NCBI RefSeq assembly: GCF_010537335.1
Contig: NZ_AP019711.1
Span: 744,001 to 808,000 of the forward strand
Length of the DNA: 64,000 nucleotides
DNA from: Amedibacterium intestinale
GTDB taxonomy: Bacteria; Bacillota_I; Bacilli_A; Erysipelotrichales; Erysipelotrichaceae
Direction of reading: 5' to 3'
Below the pieces are notes generated by a model that worked only from the letters and a program-made list of their open reading frames with translations, was not told where the DNA came from and searched no databases. Every line of letters begins with the position of its first letter. Position 1 is the first letter of the stretch. Made by a program: the position numbers and the translations under genes. Positions 34,027 to 43,547 of this stretch are shown here, one piece after another.

Positions 34027-35448
34027 ATGGAAAATTCAAAGAAAATTGTCTGGTATAACCTTGCGTTTATGGCATTTTCTACTGTTTGGGGTTTCGGTAA
34101 CGTATTAAATGGTTTCGTTTACTTCAATGGTATTCAGGTTATATTCAGCTGGATTCTGATGTTTGCTTTATACTTCGTGCCTTATGCACTGATGGTTGGT
34201 GAACTTGGATCTGCATTCAAAGACTCTGGTGGTGGAGTTAGCTCATGGATCAATGAAACAATGGGTCCTAAAATCGCATACTATGCAGGTTGGACTTATT
34301 GGGCATGCCATGTCACTTACATTGCTAGTAAAGGTAGTGGAGGATTAAAAGCATTAAGCTGGGCTATCTTCCGTAACGCAGAAACTTACGATACACTGCC
34401 TACACTTTATGTACAGTTAGCTACACTTGCTGTGTTCTTATTCTTCTGCTGGGTGGCAAGTCGTGGATTGAACCCATTGAAAAAATTAACCACATTGGCT
34501 GGTTCATCAATGTTTGTAATGTCAATCCTTTACATCGTTATGATGTTTGCTGCACCAATTATTAATCCAAATGGCGGATACTTAACACCTGATTTTAGCT
34601 GGGATAACATTATTCCTCAGTTTAATGTACAGTACTTTACTTCTTTATCTATTCTTGTGTTTGCAGTTGGTGGATGTGAAAAAATTTCACCATATGTAAA
34701 TAAAGTAGAAAATCCAAGTAAAGGATTCCCTAAAGGTATGATTGCATTGGCTGTTATGGTTGTTGTATGTGCTATCCTTGGAACTATTGCTATGGGTATG
34801 ATGTTTGATCCTACTGTAATCAATGGTTCTACAGAATCTTTCAACTCTTATGTATCCAATGGTTCTTACTGGGCATTCCAGAAACTTGGAGAATACTACC
34901 ATGTTGGAGATTTACTGCTAATCATCTATGCATTGTGTAATATGATCGGTCAGTTCTCTACTCTTGTATTAAGTATCGATGCTCCTCTTCGTATGTTGTT
35001 AGACAACGAACAGGCAAGAGAGTTCATCCCAACAAAACTGTTGAAACAAAACAAATACGGTGCTTACATCAATGGTATCTGGATGGTAATTATCTTGTCA
35101 GGAAGTATCATTTTGATTCAGACATTTGTTCCAAACGCTGCTGCAGTATTGGCACAGTTAAATAAATTAAACTCTGTAACAATGCCAATGCGTTACTTAT
35201 GGGTATTTGCTGCTTATATTGCACTTCGTAAAGGAATCGAGAAATTTAATCCAGAATATCGTTTTGCTAAGAGTCAGGGAGTTGCCTACTTCTTTGGTTT
35301 CTGGTGTTTCATCGTAACAGCTGCTTGCTGTATTCTTGGTATGTATGTTCCAGGTGATATTGGATCAACATTATTAAATGTCATTACACCAATTGTATTA
35401 ACACTACTTGGTATTATTCTTCCAATTATCAAAAAATACGAAAAATAG
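34027..35448 (+). CDS. APC-superfamily amino acid permease/antiporter
   Basis: A 473-residue permease with about 12 helices. The first helix carries FSTVWGFGNVLNGF, and GELGSAFKDSGGGVSSWINETMG is the loop-helix 3 region seen in the glutamate/GABA-antiporter and YjeM-like branches. VFAVGGCEKISPYVNKVENPSKGFPKG precedes helix 7. AGGAGG precedes the ATG. It is followed by its own terminator, so it is monocistronic. The aminopeptidase next to it suggests a role in peptide-derived amino acid use, but the substrate is unknown. Confidence 0.87.
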   Translation: MENSKKIVWYNLAFMAFSTVWGFGNVLNGFVYFNGIQVIFSWILMFALYFVPYALMVGELGSAFKDSGGGVSSWINETMGPKIAYYAGWTYWACHVTYIASKGSGGLKALSWAIFRNAETYDTLPTLYVQLATLAVFLFFCWVASRGLNPLKKLTTLAGSSMFVMSILYIVMMFAAPIINPNGGYLTPDFSWDNIIPQFNVQYFTSLSILVFAVGGCEKISPYVNKVENPSKGFPKGMIALAVMVVVCAILGTIAMGMMFDPTVINGSTESFNSYVSNGSYWAFQKLGEYYHVGDLLLIIYALCNMIGQFSTLVLSIDAPLRMLLDNEQAREFIPTKLLKQNKYGAYINGIWMVIILSGSIILIQTFVPNAAAVLAQLNKLNSVTMPMRYLWVFAAYIALRKGIEKFNPEYRFAKSQGVAYFFGFWCFIVTAACCILGMYVPGDIGSTLLNVITPIVLTLLGIILPIIKKYEK

Positions 35449-35458
35449 TTACATTTAG

Positions 35459-35489
35459 AAAGACAAGAAATGCACTTCTTGTCTTTTCT
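35459..35489 (+). terminator. Terminator of the permease gene
   Basis: AGACAAGAA (35461-35469) pairs with TTCTTGTCT (35476-35484), followed by Ts. Confidence 0.82.
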
Positions 35490-35548
35490 TATGCTTATTT
35501 TTACATTTTATGCTATACTATATTCGTTTGATACAGGAGGTTATTTAA

Positions 35549-36865
35549 ATGTTTAAGGAAACATCAAAAGACGTACTTGCATTTATCAAAAACAGTCCAA
35601 GCTGTTTTCATGCAGTACATGAAATGAAAAAGATTTTATTAGATGCAGGATACGAAGAACTTCGTGAATGTGAAACATGGAGCTTGAAAAAAGGTGGAAA
35701 ATACTTTACGACAAGAAATGGTTCTTCTATTGTTGCTTTTCATATTGGTAATACATTGGAAGATTATCATTTCCAGATTACATCTTCACACTCTGACTCC
35801 CCTACTTTTAAAGTAAAAGAAGTTGCAGAGCTGCAGGGTAAAGGCGGATATATCCAATTGAACACTGAAGGATATGGCGGGATGTTATGTTCTACATGGT
35901 TAGATCGACCATTATCTTTGGCAGGCCGTGTTCTTGTAAAAGAAGGAAATACAATTCAATCAAAACTTGTTTCTTTTGATAAAGATTTAGTGTTGATTCC
36001 AAATGTCGCAATTCACATGAATCGTGATGTAAACAATGGAATGAAATATAACAATCAGGTAGATATGCTGCCATTGTTCTCTGCAGGAGAATGTGTTAAG
36101 GATGATTATTATCAGTTAATTGCAGATGAATTGCATACAGAAAAAGAAAATATTTTAGGAAGCGACTTATATTTGTATAATCGTATGGAACCAACGATCT
36201 GGGGGGCAAAAGAAGAGTTCATTTCTTCTCCAAAACTAGATGACTTGCAATGTGCCTATACTTCTTTAAAAGCTATGATTAACGGTAAAAATGATAAAGC
36301 TGTTAACGTATTTGTATGTTTTGATAATGAAGAAGTTGGTTCAGGTACAAAACAGGGTGCATGTTCTACATTCTTATATGATACATTGCAGAGAATCAAC
36401 GATAATCTGTCTTTTGCGAAAGAAGATTACTATCGTGCTGTCGCAAAAAGCTTTATGGTATCTTGTGACAATGCTCATGCAGTTCACCCAAATCACCCTG
36501 AAAAAACAGATGCTGAAAACTGTACATTCATGAACAAAGGTATCGTAATTAAATACAGTGCAAATCAGAAATATACGACAGATGCAATCAGTTCTGCTGT
36601 ATTTACCGACATCTGTAATAAAGCGGAAGTTCCTGTACAGCACTTTGCTAATCGCAGTGATGCTGCTGGAGGAAGTACACTTGGAAATCTTTCTAGTCAG
36701 AAAGTATCTATGCATACCGTAGATGTAGGATTGGCTCAGCTTGCTATGCACTCTTCTTATGAAACAGGTGGGATTAAAGATTCTTACTACATGGTAAAAG
36801 CATTAGAAACATTCTACAACACAAACCTTCATATTACAGATAGTGAATCTATTGAGGTTGCATAA
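35549..36865 (+). CDS. M18-family aminopeptidase
   Basis: A 438-residue cytosolic metalloaminopeptidase. Zinc and catalytic residues appear in order: His in TSSHSDSPTFKVK (about 86-98), Asp in SPKLDDLQCAY, Glu-Glu in FDNEEVGSGT and His in DNAHAVHPNHPEKT, with the C-terminal MHSSYE motif. M18 enzymes remove N-terminal Asp/Glu or neutral residues from peptides. AGGAGG precedes the ATG. A small membrane-protein gene follows after 6 nt. Confidence 0.92.
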   Translation: MFKETSKDVLAFIKNSPSCFHAVHEMKKILLDAGYEELRECETWSLKKGGKYFTTRNGSSIVAFHIGNTLEDYHFQITSSHSDSPTFKVKEVAELQGKGGYIQLNTEGYGGMLCSTWLDRPLSLAGRVLVKEGNTIQSKLVSFDKDLVLIPNVAIHMNRDVNNGMKYNNQVDMLPLFSAGECVKDDYYQLIADELHTEKENILGSDLYLYNRMEPTIWGAKEEFISSPKLDDLQCAYTSLKAMINGKNDKAVNVFVCFDNEEVGSGTKQGACSTFLYDTLQRINDNLSFAKEDYYRAVAKSFMVSCDNAHAVHPNHPEKTDAENCTFMNKGIVIKYSANQKYTTDAISSAVFTDICNKAEVPVQHFANRSDAAGGSTLGNLSSQKVSMHTVDVGLAQLAMHSSYETGGIKDSYYMVKALETFYNTNLHITDSESIEVA

Positions 36866-36871
36866 AGTTTC

Positions 36872-37528
36872 ATGAAAAAACAAACGAATAAGAAAAAAAT
36901 TCATATTGATAACCTGTATCTTATGAAAAAATTAGATACAGCATATTTGAATGAATTTAATCGTTTTTATGATTATATCCTTGACTCAAGATACACAGTA
37001 CAAGATATGAATATCATGGTAAATATTGCTTTAGACCAATGTTTGGAAGGAATGAAATTCCATAAAAAACCTACGGTAGTTATTCCTAAAGATTTAAAAG
37101 AGTATACAAAGAAGATTTCTCGTGGAAAAGAATATAAAGATATGAAAAAGAAAATCCGCAATCAGGATTATGAAAAAATGCAGATCAGCAGTATCTGGTA
37201 TGTCTTTACAGTATGTATCGTATTATTCTTTTTCAAAAATCTGCTGGATAAAAATTATCTTGTGAATTACCTTGTTGATGCCATTGTTGGCTGTATCGCA
37301 GGTGGTTTTGCAATGAAAAACTTTATGATTCGAAGAAGAATCATCAATCGTTATCAATTTGGAAGTTTCTATATCCGTCTAGATATTATCACACTTGTTA
37401 TCTGCCTGTTCATCAAGCTTTTAACACCAAAAAATCTTTCAAACTTTGATATTACATATCTATTACTAGTTATTTCTTTCTTCGTAATGAAGAAGAAAAT
37501 CAAACCGCAATTTGAAAAAGTCATATAA
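36872..37528 (+). CDS. Membrane protein of unknown function
   Basis: 218 residues. The N-terminal half (1-105) is soluble, lysine-rich and helical; then four hydrophobic segments (about 108-122, 128-148, 165-183, 190-207) with short loops. It is cotranscribed with the M18 aminopeptidase (6-nt gap) and followed by a terminator. No family recognised. Confidence 0.68.
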   Translation: MKKQTNKKKIHIDNLYLMKKLDTAYLNEFNRFYDYILDSRYTVQDMNIMVNIALDQCLEGMKFHKKPTVVIPKDLKEYTKKISRGKEYKDMKKKIRNQDYEKMQISSIWYVFTVCIVLFFFKNLLDKNYLVNYLVDAIVGCIAGGFAMKNFMIRRRIINRYQFGSFYIRLDIITLVICLFIKLLTPKNLSNFDITYLLLVISFFVMKKKIKPQFEKVI

Positions 37529-37529
37529 A

Positions 37530-37560
37530 AAGCACAGGTTTCTTCCTGTGTTTTTTTATA
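37530..37560 (+). terminator. Terminator of the aminopeptidase unit
   Basis: GCACAGG and CCTGTG pair around TTTCTT and are followed by seven Ts. Confidence 0.82.
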
Positions 37561-37587
37561 CATTTTAATATAAGCATATCTTATATG

Positions 37588-37622
37588 AAAAAAACAGAAT
37601 GAAAATCACTCTGCTTTTCTAT
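37588..37622 (-). terminator. Terminator of the metalloprotease gene
   Basis: Read leftward, AGCAGAGTGA pairs with TCATTCTGTT with one G-T pair, and a T-run follows. Confidence 0.7.
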
Positions 37623-38299
37623 GCTATCAACTGCATTCGCTGTTTATAATCAGGCATATAGTTTTCTATAATATTGTAAAATGCTTTAGAGTGGTTTGGC
37701 TGGATAAAATGTACAAATTCATGCAAAACCACATATTCTATAAATTCTAAAGGATAATGAATTAACTTCTTATTTAAGGTAATCGTATTTCTGGCAGGTG
37801 TACAGCTTCCCCATCTGCTCTTCATTGTACGTATCTTTACTTCAGGAAATGGAATCTGATAGTCCTTTAACGAATTGCATGTTAAAGTGGCTACATCCAT
37901 AAACACATCTTTACAAAGTTTATTCAAAAACTGTGTTATAACTTTTTCAACATCTGCATCTTGTTTTAACTGAACATAAAGATATTTATCATCATAGCTT
38001 ACATAATTGTATCTTCCTGCTGATTTCTTGATTTTTAACTGTTTGCCAAACAACATGATTTCTTTATCACTCAAAAGACAGCGCTGTGCTTTTTCCACCA
38101 CTTTCTTTTGATGTTCTACGATCCAGGAAACTTTGCTGCTGACAAATTCATCTATCTTATCTAAAGGAACAAATGGATTAGCACTTACCACGATTTCTCC
38201 TTTAGGTGAAATTCGCATATTAATATTTTTTACCTGTTTGATTACCAATGTATAAGTAATTGGATATTTTTTACATTGTATGACTTTCCTGCTATCCAT
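37619..38299 (-). CDS. YgjP/M48-type zinc metallopeptidase
   Basis: A 226-residue YgjP-like (DUF45) protein. VVLHEFVHFIQPNHSKAFY holds HExxH plus the third His ligand. KSRWGSCTPARNTITLNKKLI is the conserved substrate-site segment, and the N-terminal KNINMRISPKGEIVVSAN is a beta-hairpin typical of the family. Family members occur alone or with restriction systems; here it is monocistronic with its own terminator. Confidence 0.87.
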   Translation of the reverse strand: MDSRKVIQCKKYPITYTLVIKQVKNINMRISPKGEIVVSANPFVPLDKIDEFVSSKVSWIVEHQKKVVEKAQRCLLSDKEIMLFGKQLKIKKSAGRYNYVSYDDKYLYVQLKQDADVEKVITQFLNKLCKDVFMDVATLTCNSLKDYQIPFPEVKIRTMKSRWGSCTPARNTITLNKKLIHYPLEFIEYVVLHEFVHFIQPNHSKAFYNIIENYMPDYKQRMQLIA

Positions 38300-38461
38300 A
38301 AATCTTAAAATCTCCTATCTAAAAGCGCATGTAATATTATCGCATACTTCTAACAAAAAATAAACAGAAAATCGACACGTTTTTTACCAATTTTTATAAA
38401 ATTTAATCAAACTATTTTTCTTCTTTTATAAATCTATGATAGAATTAGTTCTGGTGATATT

Positions 38462-39406
38462 ATGCCTTACAACAATCCTTTTATTTATAGTGACGATAAC
38501 AAACGTTATCATACATGGAATTACTATTTAAAACATCATTTTCATCAGAAAGTATGCAAAGTTCCTTTAAATGCAAATTTTTCCTGTCCCAATCGTGATG
38601 GCACTTGCGGAGTTGGTGGGTGTACATTTTGTGGAAGCTTAGGAAGTGGTGAATTTGCCGGTGATATTCATAAAGACTTGATGCAGCAGTTTGAAGATGG
38701 AAAAGCAATGATGCATCGCAAATGGCCTAATGCAGGATTAATTGCATACTTTCAGGCATATACCAATACCTATGCCCCTTTGCATGTGTTGAAAGATACC
38801 TTTGATCCTTTTGTAGAAAGAGATGATATTCTCGCAATCAGTATTGCTACACGTGCAGACTGTCTGGAAGATGATACAATTGCCTATCTTCAATCTCTTA
38901 CAAAGAAAAAGGAAATATGGGTTGAATTAGGTTTACAAAGTGTACATGATGAAACTGCAAAACGTGTTAATCGTGGACATACCTATGCGCAATTTGTTTC
39001 CTGTATCAAAAAGCTGGCAAAAACAGATATAAAAATTGCTGTACATTTAATCAATTCTCTTCCATACGAAACAAAAGATGAAATGCTGGAAAGTGCAGAT
39101 AGAATTGCACATTTGCCTATTCATGCAGTTAAGATCCATATGCTGCATATCATGGAGAATACGAAAATGGCAAAGGAATATGAACAGCATCCTTTTCCTG
39201 TTTTAAGCAAGGAAGAATATATAGATATTGTCATTTCTCAATTAGAGCTTTTACCAAAAGAAATGATCATTCAAAGACTTACAGGAGATGGTGTGAAAGA
39301 ACATTTGATTACTCCTGAATGGACCTTAAAAAAAGTTGTTGTGTTAAATGATATAGATAAAGAAATGGTGCGAAGAGATACCTGGCAGGGAAAAAGGTAT
39401 CGCTAG
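38462..39406 (+). CDS. Radical SAM protein, YtqA/YhcC family (TIGR01212)
   Basis: A 314-residue radical SAM enzyme. The cluster motif is extended as in this family: CSCPNRDGTCGVGGCTFC-like spacing (about 40-57). GLQS and HLINSLPYETKDEM are the SAM- and substrate-side motifs, and HAVKIHMLHIMENTKMA is the family-specific strand. The substrate is not established in the family (tRNA modification has been proposed). The ATG follows GGTGATATT. Confidence 0.88.
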   Translation: MPYNNPFIYSDDNKRYHTWNYYLKHHFHQKVCKVPLNANFSCPNRDGTCGVGGCTFCGSLGSGEFAGDIHKDLMQQFEDGKAMMHRKWPNAGLIAYFQAYTNTYAPLHVLKDTFDPFVERDDILAISIATRADCLEDDTIAYLQSLTKKKEIWVELGLQSVHDETAKRVNRGHTYAQFVSCIKKLAKTDIKIAVHLINSLPYETKDEMLESADRIAHLPIHAVKIHMLHIMENTKMAKEYEQHPFPVLSKEEYIDIVISQLELLPKEMIIQRLTGDGVKEHLITPEWTLKKVVVLNDIDKEMVRRDTWQGKRYR

Positions 39407-39447
39407 CACTTTTTTCTTTTATGCATATAGTATCATGAGGTGAGAGC

Positions 39448-40131
39448 TTGAAAATCATTGCCATTCCCATGCGTACACAAGTTAACAAAAAGAAAACCAT
39501 CTGGTTTTTAAGAAATACCTATATACAAGCAATAAAGGCATATGACTGCATTCCATTTCCTATTCTAGATACAAGTCAAATCCCACTTGCTTTGCAGTGC
39601 TGTGATGGAATGCTAGTGCCTGGAGGATATGATATAGAAGCAAGTTATCAAAAAGACTGTATGATTGATTTACACACATGCTATGATACTCCTATGGATC
39701 ATTTTGATTTTTATTGTCTTGAACATTTTATAAAAGCCAGAAAACCTATATTAGGCATATGCAGAGGAATTCAGCTCATAAATGTGTATTTTCATGGCAC
39801 ACTATATTCTGATATAAATATAAAACAGCATGCACCAAAACATAAACACCATTTACGATATGAGCCAATTTCTCTTTATGGGCATATTTATCCTAGTAAC
39901 TATGAAGTAAACAGTTATCATCATCAATGCATTAAAGAGTTAGGGGAAAATCTACAATGCTTTGCGAAAAGTGCAGATGGCTATTGTGAAGGAATTTATC
40001 ATACTAGTCTTCCAATTTTGGGAGTACAATGGCATCCAGAACTTTTACAACGAGATCCTATCTTTTCCCTATTTTTTGATGTGATATGTTCGAACTCTTT
40101 TATAACCCCATTTAAACAAGAAATATACTAA
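39448..40131 (+). CDS. Class-I glutamine amidotransferase-like gamma-Glu hydrolase (peptidase C26)
   Basis: A 227-residue PuuD/YvdE-like hydrolase. The catalytic Cys is in ILGICRGIQLINVYFHG (about 108-124), and the His-Glu pair is in GVQWHPEL. LVPGGYDIEASYQ forms the substrate loop. Such enzymes cleave gamma-glutamyl-GABA or related gamma-glutamyl compounds. The gene starts with TTG after GAGGTGA, with no better ATG. Its 3' end overlaps the convergent VTT-protein gene by 63 nt. Confidence 0.85.
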   Translation: MKIIAIPMRTQVNKKKTIWFLRNTYIQAIKAYDCIPFPILDTSQIPLALQCCDGMLVPGGYDIEASYQKDCMIDLHTCYDTPMDHFDFYCLEHFIKARKPILGICRGIQLINVYFHGTLYSDINIKQHAPKHKHHLRYEPISLYGHIYPSNYEVNSYHHQCIKELGENLQCFAKSADGYCEGIYHTSLPILGVQWHPELLQRDPIFSLFFDVICSNSFITPFKQEIY

Positions 40132-40620
40132 GATAAAAAGTGAAAACCAAATTCCAAAGGCATCGAATGGCAGGATTGTTTTTAAAGTTTTTAATCCATA
40201 ACAAACAACAAGGCTTCGTAACAATCTAGCACTGCCATCAGATATTAAAAACAAAGGCAATGACATATGGGTAAATCCTGCAAGATATGCCAAAAGAAAA
40301 TCAGGCAAAGGAGTAATGCCTCCAATAAATACTGCTACTACACCATAACGTTTTACCATGTCTTCCCCTTTTTGCATATCTTCTTCACTTACAAGCGAAG
40401 AAAAAGCTTTTTTCCCAAGCAGCTTTGCGATCATATAGCCAATTGCTCCCCCAACACAAGTACCGATGGCCCCTTCCATTGCGTATATAACCCATTTTTG
40501 AGGGTTTTTAAGGCATAAAGGAGTTAATATGACCTCTAATGAGGGTAAAGGTAAAAAAGCCTTTAAAACAGAGTATAAAAGCAATCCAACATCCTGCCAA
40601 ATAAGAAAAAAATCCTGCAT
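40069..40620 (-). CDS. DedA/YqaA-type VTT-domain membrane protein
   Basis: A 183-residue membrane protein with four or five hydrophobic stretches. FLPLPSLEVILTPL (about 23-36), GTCVGGAIGYMIAKLLGKKA and FIGGITPLPDFLLAYLAG are the re-entrant VTT/SNARE-associated motifs of the YqaA group. DedA-family proteins are linked to lipid-carrier recycling and envelope homeostasis. It converges on the gamma-Glu hydrolase gene, overlapping by 63 nt. Confidence 0.85.
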   Translation of the reverse strand: MQDFFLIWQDVGLLLYSVLKAFLPLPSLEVILTPLCLKNPQKWVIYAMEGAIGTCVGGAIGYMIAKLLGKKAFSSLVSEEDMQKGEDMVKRYGVVAVFIGGITPLPDFLLAYLAGFTHMSLPLFLISDGSARLLRSLVVCYGLKTLKTILPFDAFGIWFSLFILVYFLFKWGYKRVRTYHIKK

Positions 40621-40661
40621 AAAATGAAACCCCTCTTCGTTTCATCCTATGTTCAGGATTT

Positions 40662-41432
40662 TTATATATTCCATAATTCTTTTAGATTTGAAATTGTCCA
40701 GTCAGGATGTATATTTCTTTTTACTGCATCTTCTTTGGTATGTAGTCCAGTTGTAACAAATACAGTAGTAACATGATTGTTTAATCCAAACAAAACATCC
40801 GTTTCTAAATTATCTCCTACCACAATACAGTCCTCTTTTTGAATCCCTGCATACTGCAAAGCTTCCTCCATCATAACAGCTGTTGGCTTCCCTACAATTT
40901 CAGCTTTTCTTTCACTGGCATATTCCAGCATCTGGATAACAGCACCATTACCTATCAAATCCCCCTGTGCTTGAGGAACTCTTCGATCTGGGTTTGTTGC
41001 GATAAAACAGGCATCTTGCTGCAGCTCGTGCAAAGCTTTTGTATAAGTTGTGAAATCTGCACTTCGATCTAATCCTACAACTACTTGATCTGCATGAGCA
41101 TCTACTAGTTCAAAGCCCTGCTGCAGCAGTGCCATACGCAAACCCTCTTCTCCAATACAAAACACACGATTTCCTCTGTTTTTCTTTTTCGCATACAAAG
41201 CAGCAGCCATTGCACTGGTAAAAATCTGCTCTTCCTGTATATTAGAAAACCCCATTGTTTCCAGTTTCTTTACAATTTGTTTTTGTGTACGCATTGCATT
41301 ATTGGTAAGAAAATAGAACGATATTTTATGTTTTTGAAGATATTCAATGCATTCTTTTGCACCTTGAATTGGTGATTCTCCATGATATATCGTACCATCA
41401 AGATCAAAAAAGAAAACCTTATTGCACTTCAT
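40662..41432 (-). CDS. HAD-IIA phosphatase, NagD family
   Basis: A 256-residue HAD enzyme with C2B cap: FFFDLDGTIYHG (motif I), YFLTNNAMRT (motif II), GKPTAVMMEEA with Lys (motif III) and VVGDNLETDVLFG (motif IV). NagD-like enzymes dephosphorylate UMP, sugar phosphates or p-nitrophenyl phosphate. The ATG at 41432 has GAGG upstream; it overlaps the stop of the preceding gene (14 nt), so the two are coupled. Confidence 0.9.
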   Translation of the reverse strand: MKCNKVFFFDLDGTIYHGESPIQGAKECIEYLQKHKISFYFLTNNAMRTQKQIVKKLETMGFSNIQEEQIFTSAMAAALYAKKKNRGNRVFCIGEEGLRMALLQQGFELVDAHADQVVVGLDRSADFTTYTKALHELQQDACFIATNPDRRVPQAQGDLIGNGAVIQMLEYASERKAEIVGKPTAVMMEEALQYAGIQKEDCIVVGDNLETDVLFGLNNHVTTVFVTTGLHTKEDAVKRNIHPDWTISNLKELWNI

Positions 41433-41934
41433 ATACACCTCTATACTGTTTTACAAATGCCTCCTGTACAAACATTTCTTCTTTGATATGCATATGAAAC
41501 ATATACAGCAAAAGCGCAAACAAAGCATTGCTGGATTCATTTTGAAACAGTACACTACTTGTATCATCAAAAGTAAATTCCGCAATCTGTTCCTCTCTGT
41601 CAATGCACAGTATTTTATACTTCTGCATATGCTTTCCACCAAAGAAGCGATACATTGCATCACCATAGGACAAATCATATCCTTCTTTATTTTTATGAAG
41701 TTCTCCTAGTTTTGTATCTTTATCATACAATGTAAAATCCAGCATTGATTTCTGTCTTAATTTATCCATAAAACTTCTTTCAATCTGATAAAATCCAAAT
41801 GTATCATTGCCATATAGATTCACTAAATAGATAGAAAGAAGTTCTCCTTCTTTTTCTTCACGAATGGAATAGATTTCTCTTCCCTCTTCTAAGATTTTAT
41901 AGCCATCTTCTTTTTCTATAAGTGTTAATCTCAT
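41419..41934 (-). CDS. Hypothetical protein upstream of nagD-like gene
   Basis: 171 residues, soluble, beta-rich and acidic. An N-terminal repeated-strand pattern (LTLIEKEDGYKILEEGREIY) and aromatic-rich strands give a weak resemblance to tubby/LURP-like folds, but no family can be assigned. AAAGGAGG precedes the ATG. A terminator hairpin lies immediately upstream, and beyond it the prophage begins, so its original promoter region may have been separated. Confidence 0.7.
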   Translation of the reverse strand: MRLTLIEKEDGYKILEEGREIYSIREEKEGELLSIYLVNLYGNDTFGFYQIERSFMDKLRQKSMLDFTLYDKDTKLGELHKNKEGYDLSYGDAMYRFFGGKHMQKYKILCIDREEQIAEFTFDDTSSVLFQNESSNALFALLLYMFHMHIKEEMFVQEAFVKQYRGVYEVQ

Positions 41935-42006
41935 AGGTATCCTCCTTTTAAAAAGGCTCTTGAAACAGTATCAAGAGTCTTTTATAGCCACCATCATCAT
42001 AGATGT
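41935..42006. other. Probable left attachment region (attL/attR) of the prophage
   Basis: The interval between the serine integrase stop and the first chromosomal gene. On the minus strand it reads VDIYDDGGYKRLLILFQEPF and a stop, which could be the tail of a host ORF cut by integration. The crossover core cannot be identified without the other end. Confidence 0.45.
41948..41977 (-). terminator. Terminator-like hairpin at the chromosome/prophage boundary
   Basis: CTCTTGA (41957-41963) pairs with TCAAGAG (41971-41977), and on the minus strand Ts follow. It lies 14 nt before the 171-residue gene, leaving no space for a promoter between. Confidence 0.7.
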
Positions 42007-43524
42007 CTACTTTAAAAAAATATCAAGATAAATTTGACCACCGCGTCCCCTTCCAAAGTCTTCGCATTCATAATCTATGTGGTCAATTACTTCTTTTAAA
42101 AAGTCATTCTTATATTTTGCTCCAATACTATCATCTTTTAAACTTTCAATTATTTGTTTTAATGTGACGATTTTTTCTTCATAATTTACTTCTTCACCTA
42201 CTTTCAATTTTTCCGCTTCAAGTTGTTTTTCTAATTCTTCAATTTTAACGGTCAAAATACCCTTTCGTTCAATGAATTCTTCTTTTGTATAGATTCCGTC
42301 TTCAAGATAATCAAATAGCTTTGTACGGCTCTTTTTTAGCTTGATAAGTTCTTTTTCTATAAATTCAATCACGTCATCTTGCTTTTTCTTGTTTTCAATC
42401 TCGAATTCATTTGTCATCTTTAATTCAAAATCTTCGATATGCGCTTTTAACCCAATAATTACCGCGTCAATAACTTCTTTTGCGGACGATGACTTCATTT
42501 TACAAAACACGCTATGGACGTGAACATATCTTGGTGACATATTTGGTCTAGTTGAATATCCTTGATAAACTAATTTTTTTCCACAAGACTTACAACATAA
42601 TATGCCCGCTAAAGGATTTTGAAGTTCTCTTGAAATTTGTGTCTTTGAATTTTTTCCAATTCTGTTTTGCACTCGTTCATAAAGTTCTTCGTCGATAATC
42701 GCTTCGTGTTTTCCATCGTATATTTCGAAATTGACCTTGTTTCGAACATTCATTTTTTTCATTTTGCCATCAACAAACTCTTTTTTCATTTCTCGATTTT
42801 TCCATCTTATTTTCCCAATGTAATGAGGATTTTTCAGAATGTCAATTATACAACTGTGATTCCATTCTTTATTTCCGCTCGGACTGGTTACTCCCATTAA
42901 AGAAAGTTTACTTGCGATTTTGCTTGCTCCCAAATTATCATTTGCATACCATTCATAAATCATTTTTACAATTTTTGCGTCCTCATTTGGTTTAAGGGTA
43001 ATGTCTTTCTTTCCTCTGCGCCAAATATCATATCCGTATGGTGCACACCCGCCGATATAATTTCCTTCTTGAACTGAAATTTTGCGTCCGCGATCAAGTC
43101 TTCTTTTGATGGTCTTATATTCTCGTCGGGACATGAACAATCCGAATTCAAAATATTCTTCATCATATTCATTGTTTGGGTCGTATGTTTTAATGGGTGT
43201 AATTATTTTCGTATTCGAGTATTTGAACGCTTCAGCGACGTCACCTTGGTCACGCGTATCACCACGCGCCAATCGTTCAACTTCCATAACCAAGACGCCT
43301 TCCCATTTCTTCAAATAAACATCGTCCAACAATTGCTTCATTTGTGGTCTATCTGCGATACTTTCACCCGAAACAATTTCTTTGTAAATGCGACCAATCG
43401 GCAATTCTTGACGTTTCGCCAGTTCCGTCAATATTTTTTCATGCCGTGCCAACGTTTCCATTTCGCCTAATGCTTCCATTTCGGCGTCGGCTCGTGATTT
43501 TCGCAAATATATTGCGTATGCCAT
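42007..43524 (-). CDS. int: Large serine recombinase (prophage integrase)
   Basis: A 505-residue large serine integrase. The resolvase domain (1-150) has nucleophile Ser in YLRKSR (6-11) and VMEVERLARGDT. The recombinase domain (about 160-260) has GCAPYGYD and NPHYIGK. The zinc-ribbon domain follows, with CCKSCGKKL and a later Cys pair, then a coiled coil (about 365-440). It would integrate and, with a directionality factor, excise the phage. AAGGGA precedes the ATG. It is the last gene of the leftward lysogeny module, with its 3' end at the boundary. Confidence 0.94.
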   Translation of the reverse strand: MAYAIYLRKSRADAEMEALGEMETLARHEKILTELAKRQELPIGRIYKEIVSGESIADRPQMKQLLDDVYLKKWEGVLVMEVERLARGDTRDQGDVAEAFKYSNTKIITPIKTYDPNNEYDEEYFEFGLFMSRREYKTIKRRLDRGRKISVQEGNYIGGCAPYGYDIWRRGKKDITLKPNEDAKIVKMIYEWYANDNLGASKIASKLSLMGVTSPSGNKEWNHSCIIDILKNPHYIGKIRWKNREMKKEFVDGKMKKMNVRNKVNFEIYDGKHEAIIDEELYERVQNRIGKNSKTQISRELQNPLAGILCCKSCGKKLVYQGYSTRPNMSPRYVHVHSVFCKMKSSSAKEVIDAVIIGLKAHIEDFELKMTNEFEIENKKKQDDVIEFIEKELIKLKKSRTKLFDYLEDGIYTKEEFIERKGILTVKIEELEKQLEAEKLKVGEEVNYEEKIVTLKQIIESLKDDSIGAKYKNDFLKEVIDHIDYECEDFGRGRGGQIYLDIFLK

Positions 43525-43547
43525 ATTTTATCCCTTCTTTCCCAAGT

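Noticed and set aside
41935-42006. tRNA gene as integration target
   Set aside because: No cloverleaf can be formed, and large serine integrases rarely use tRNA genes.
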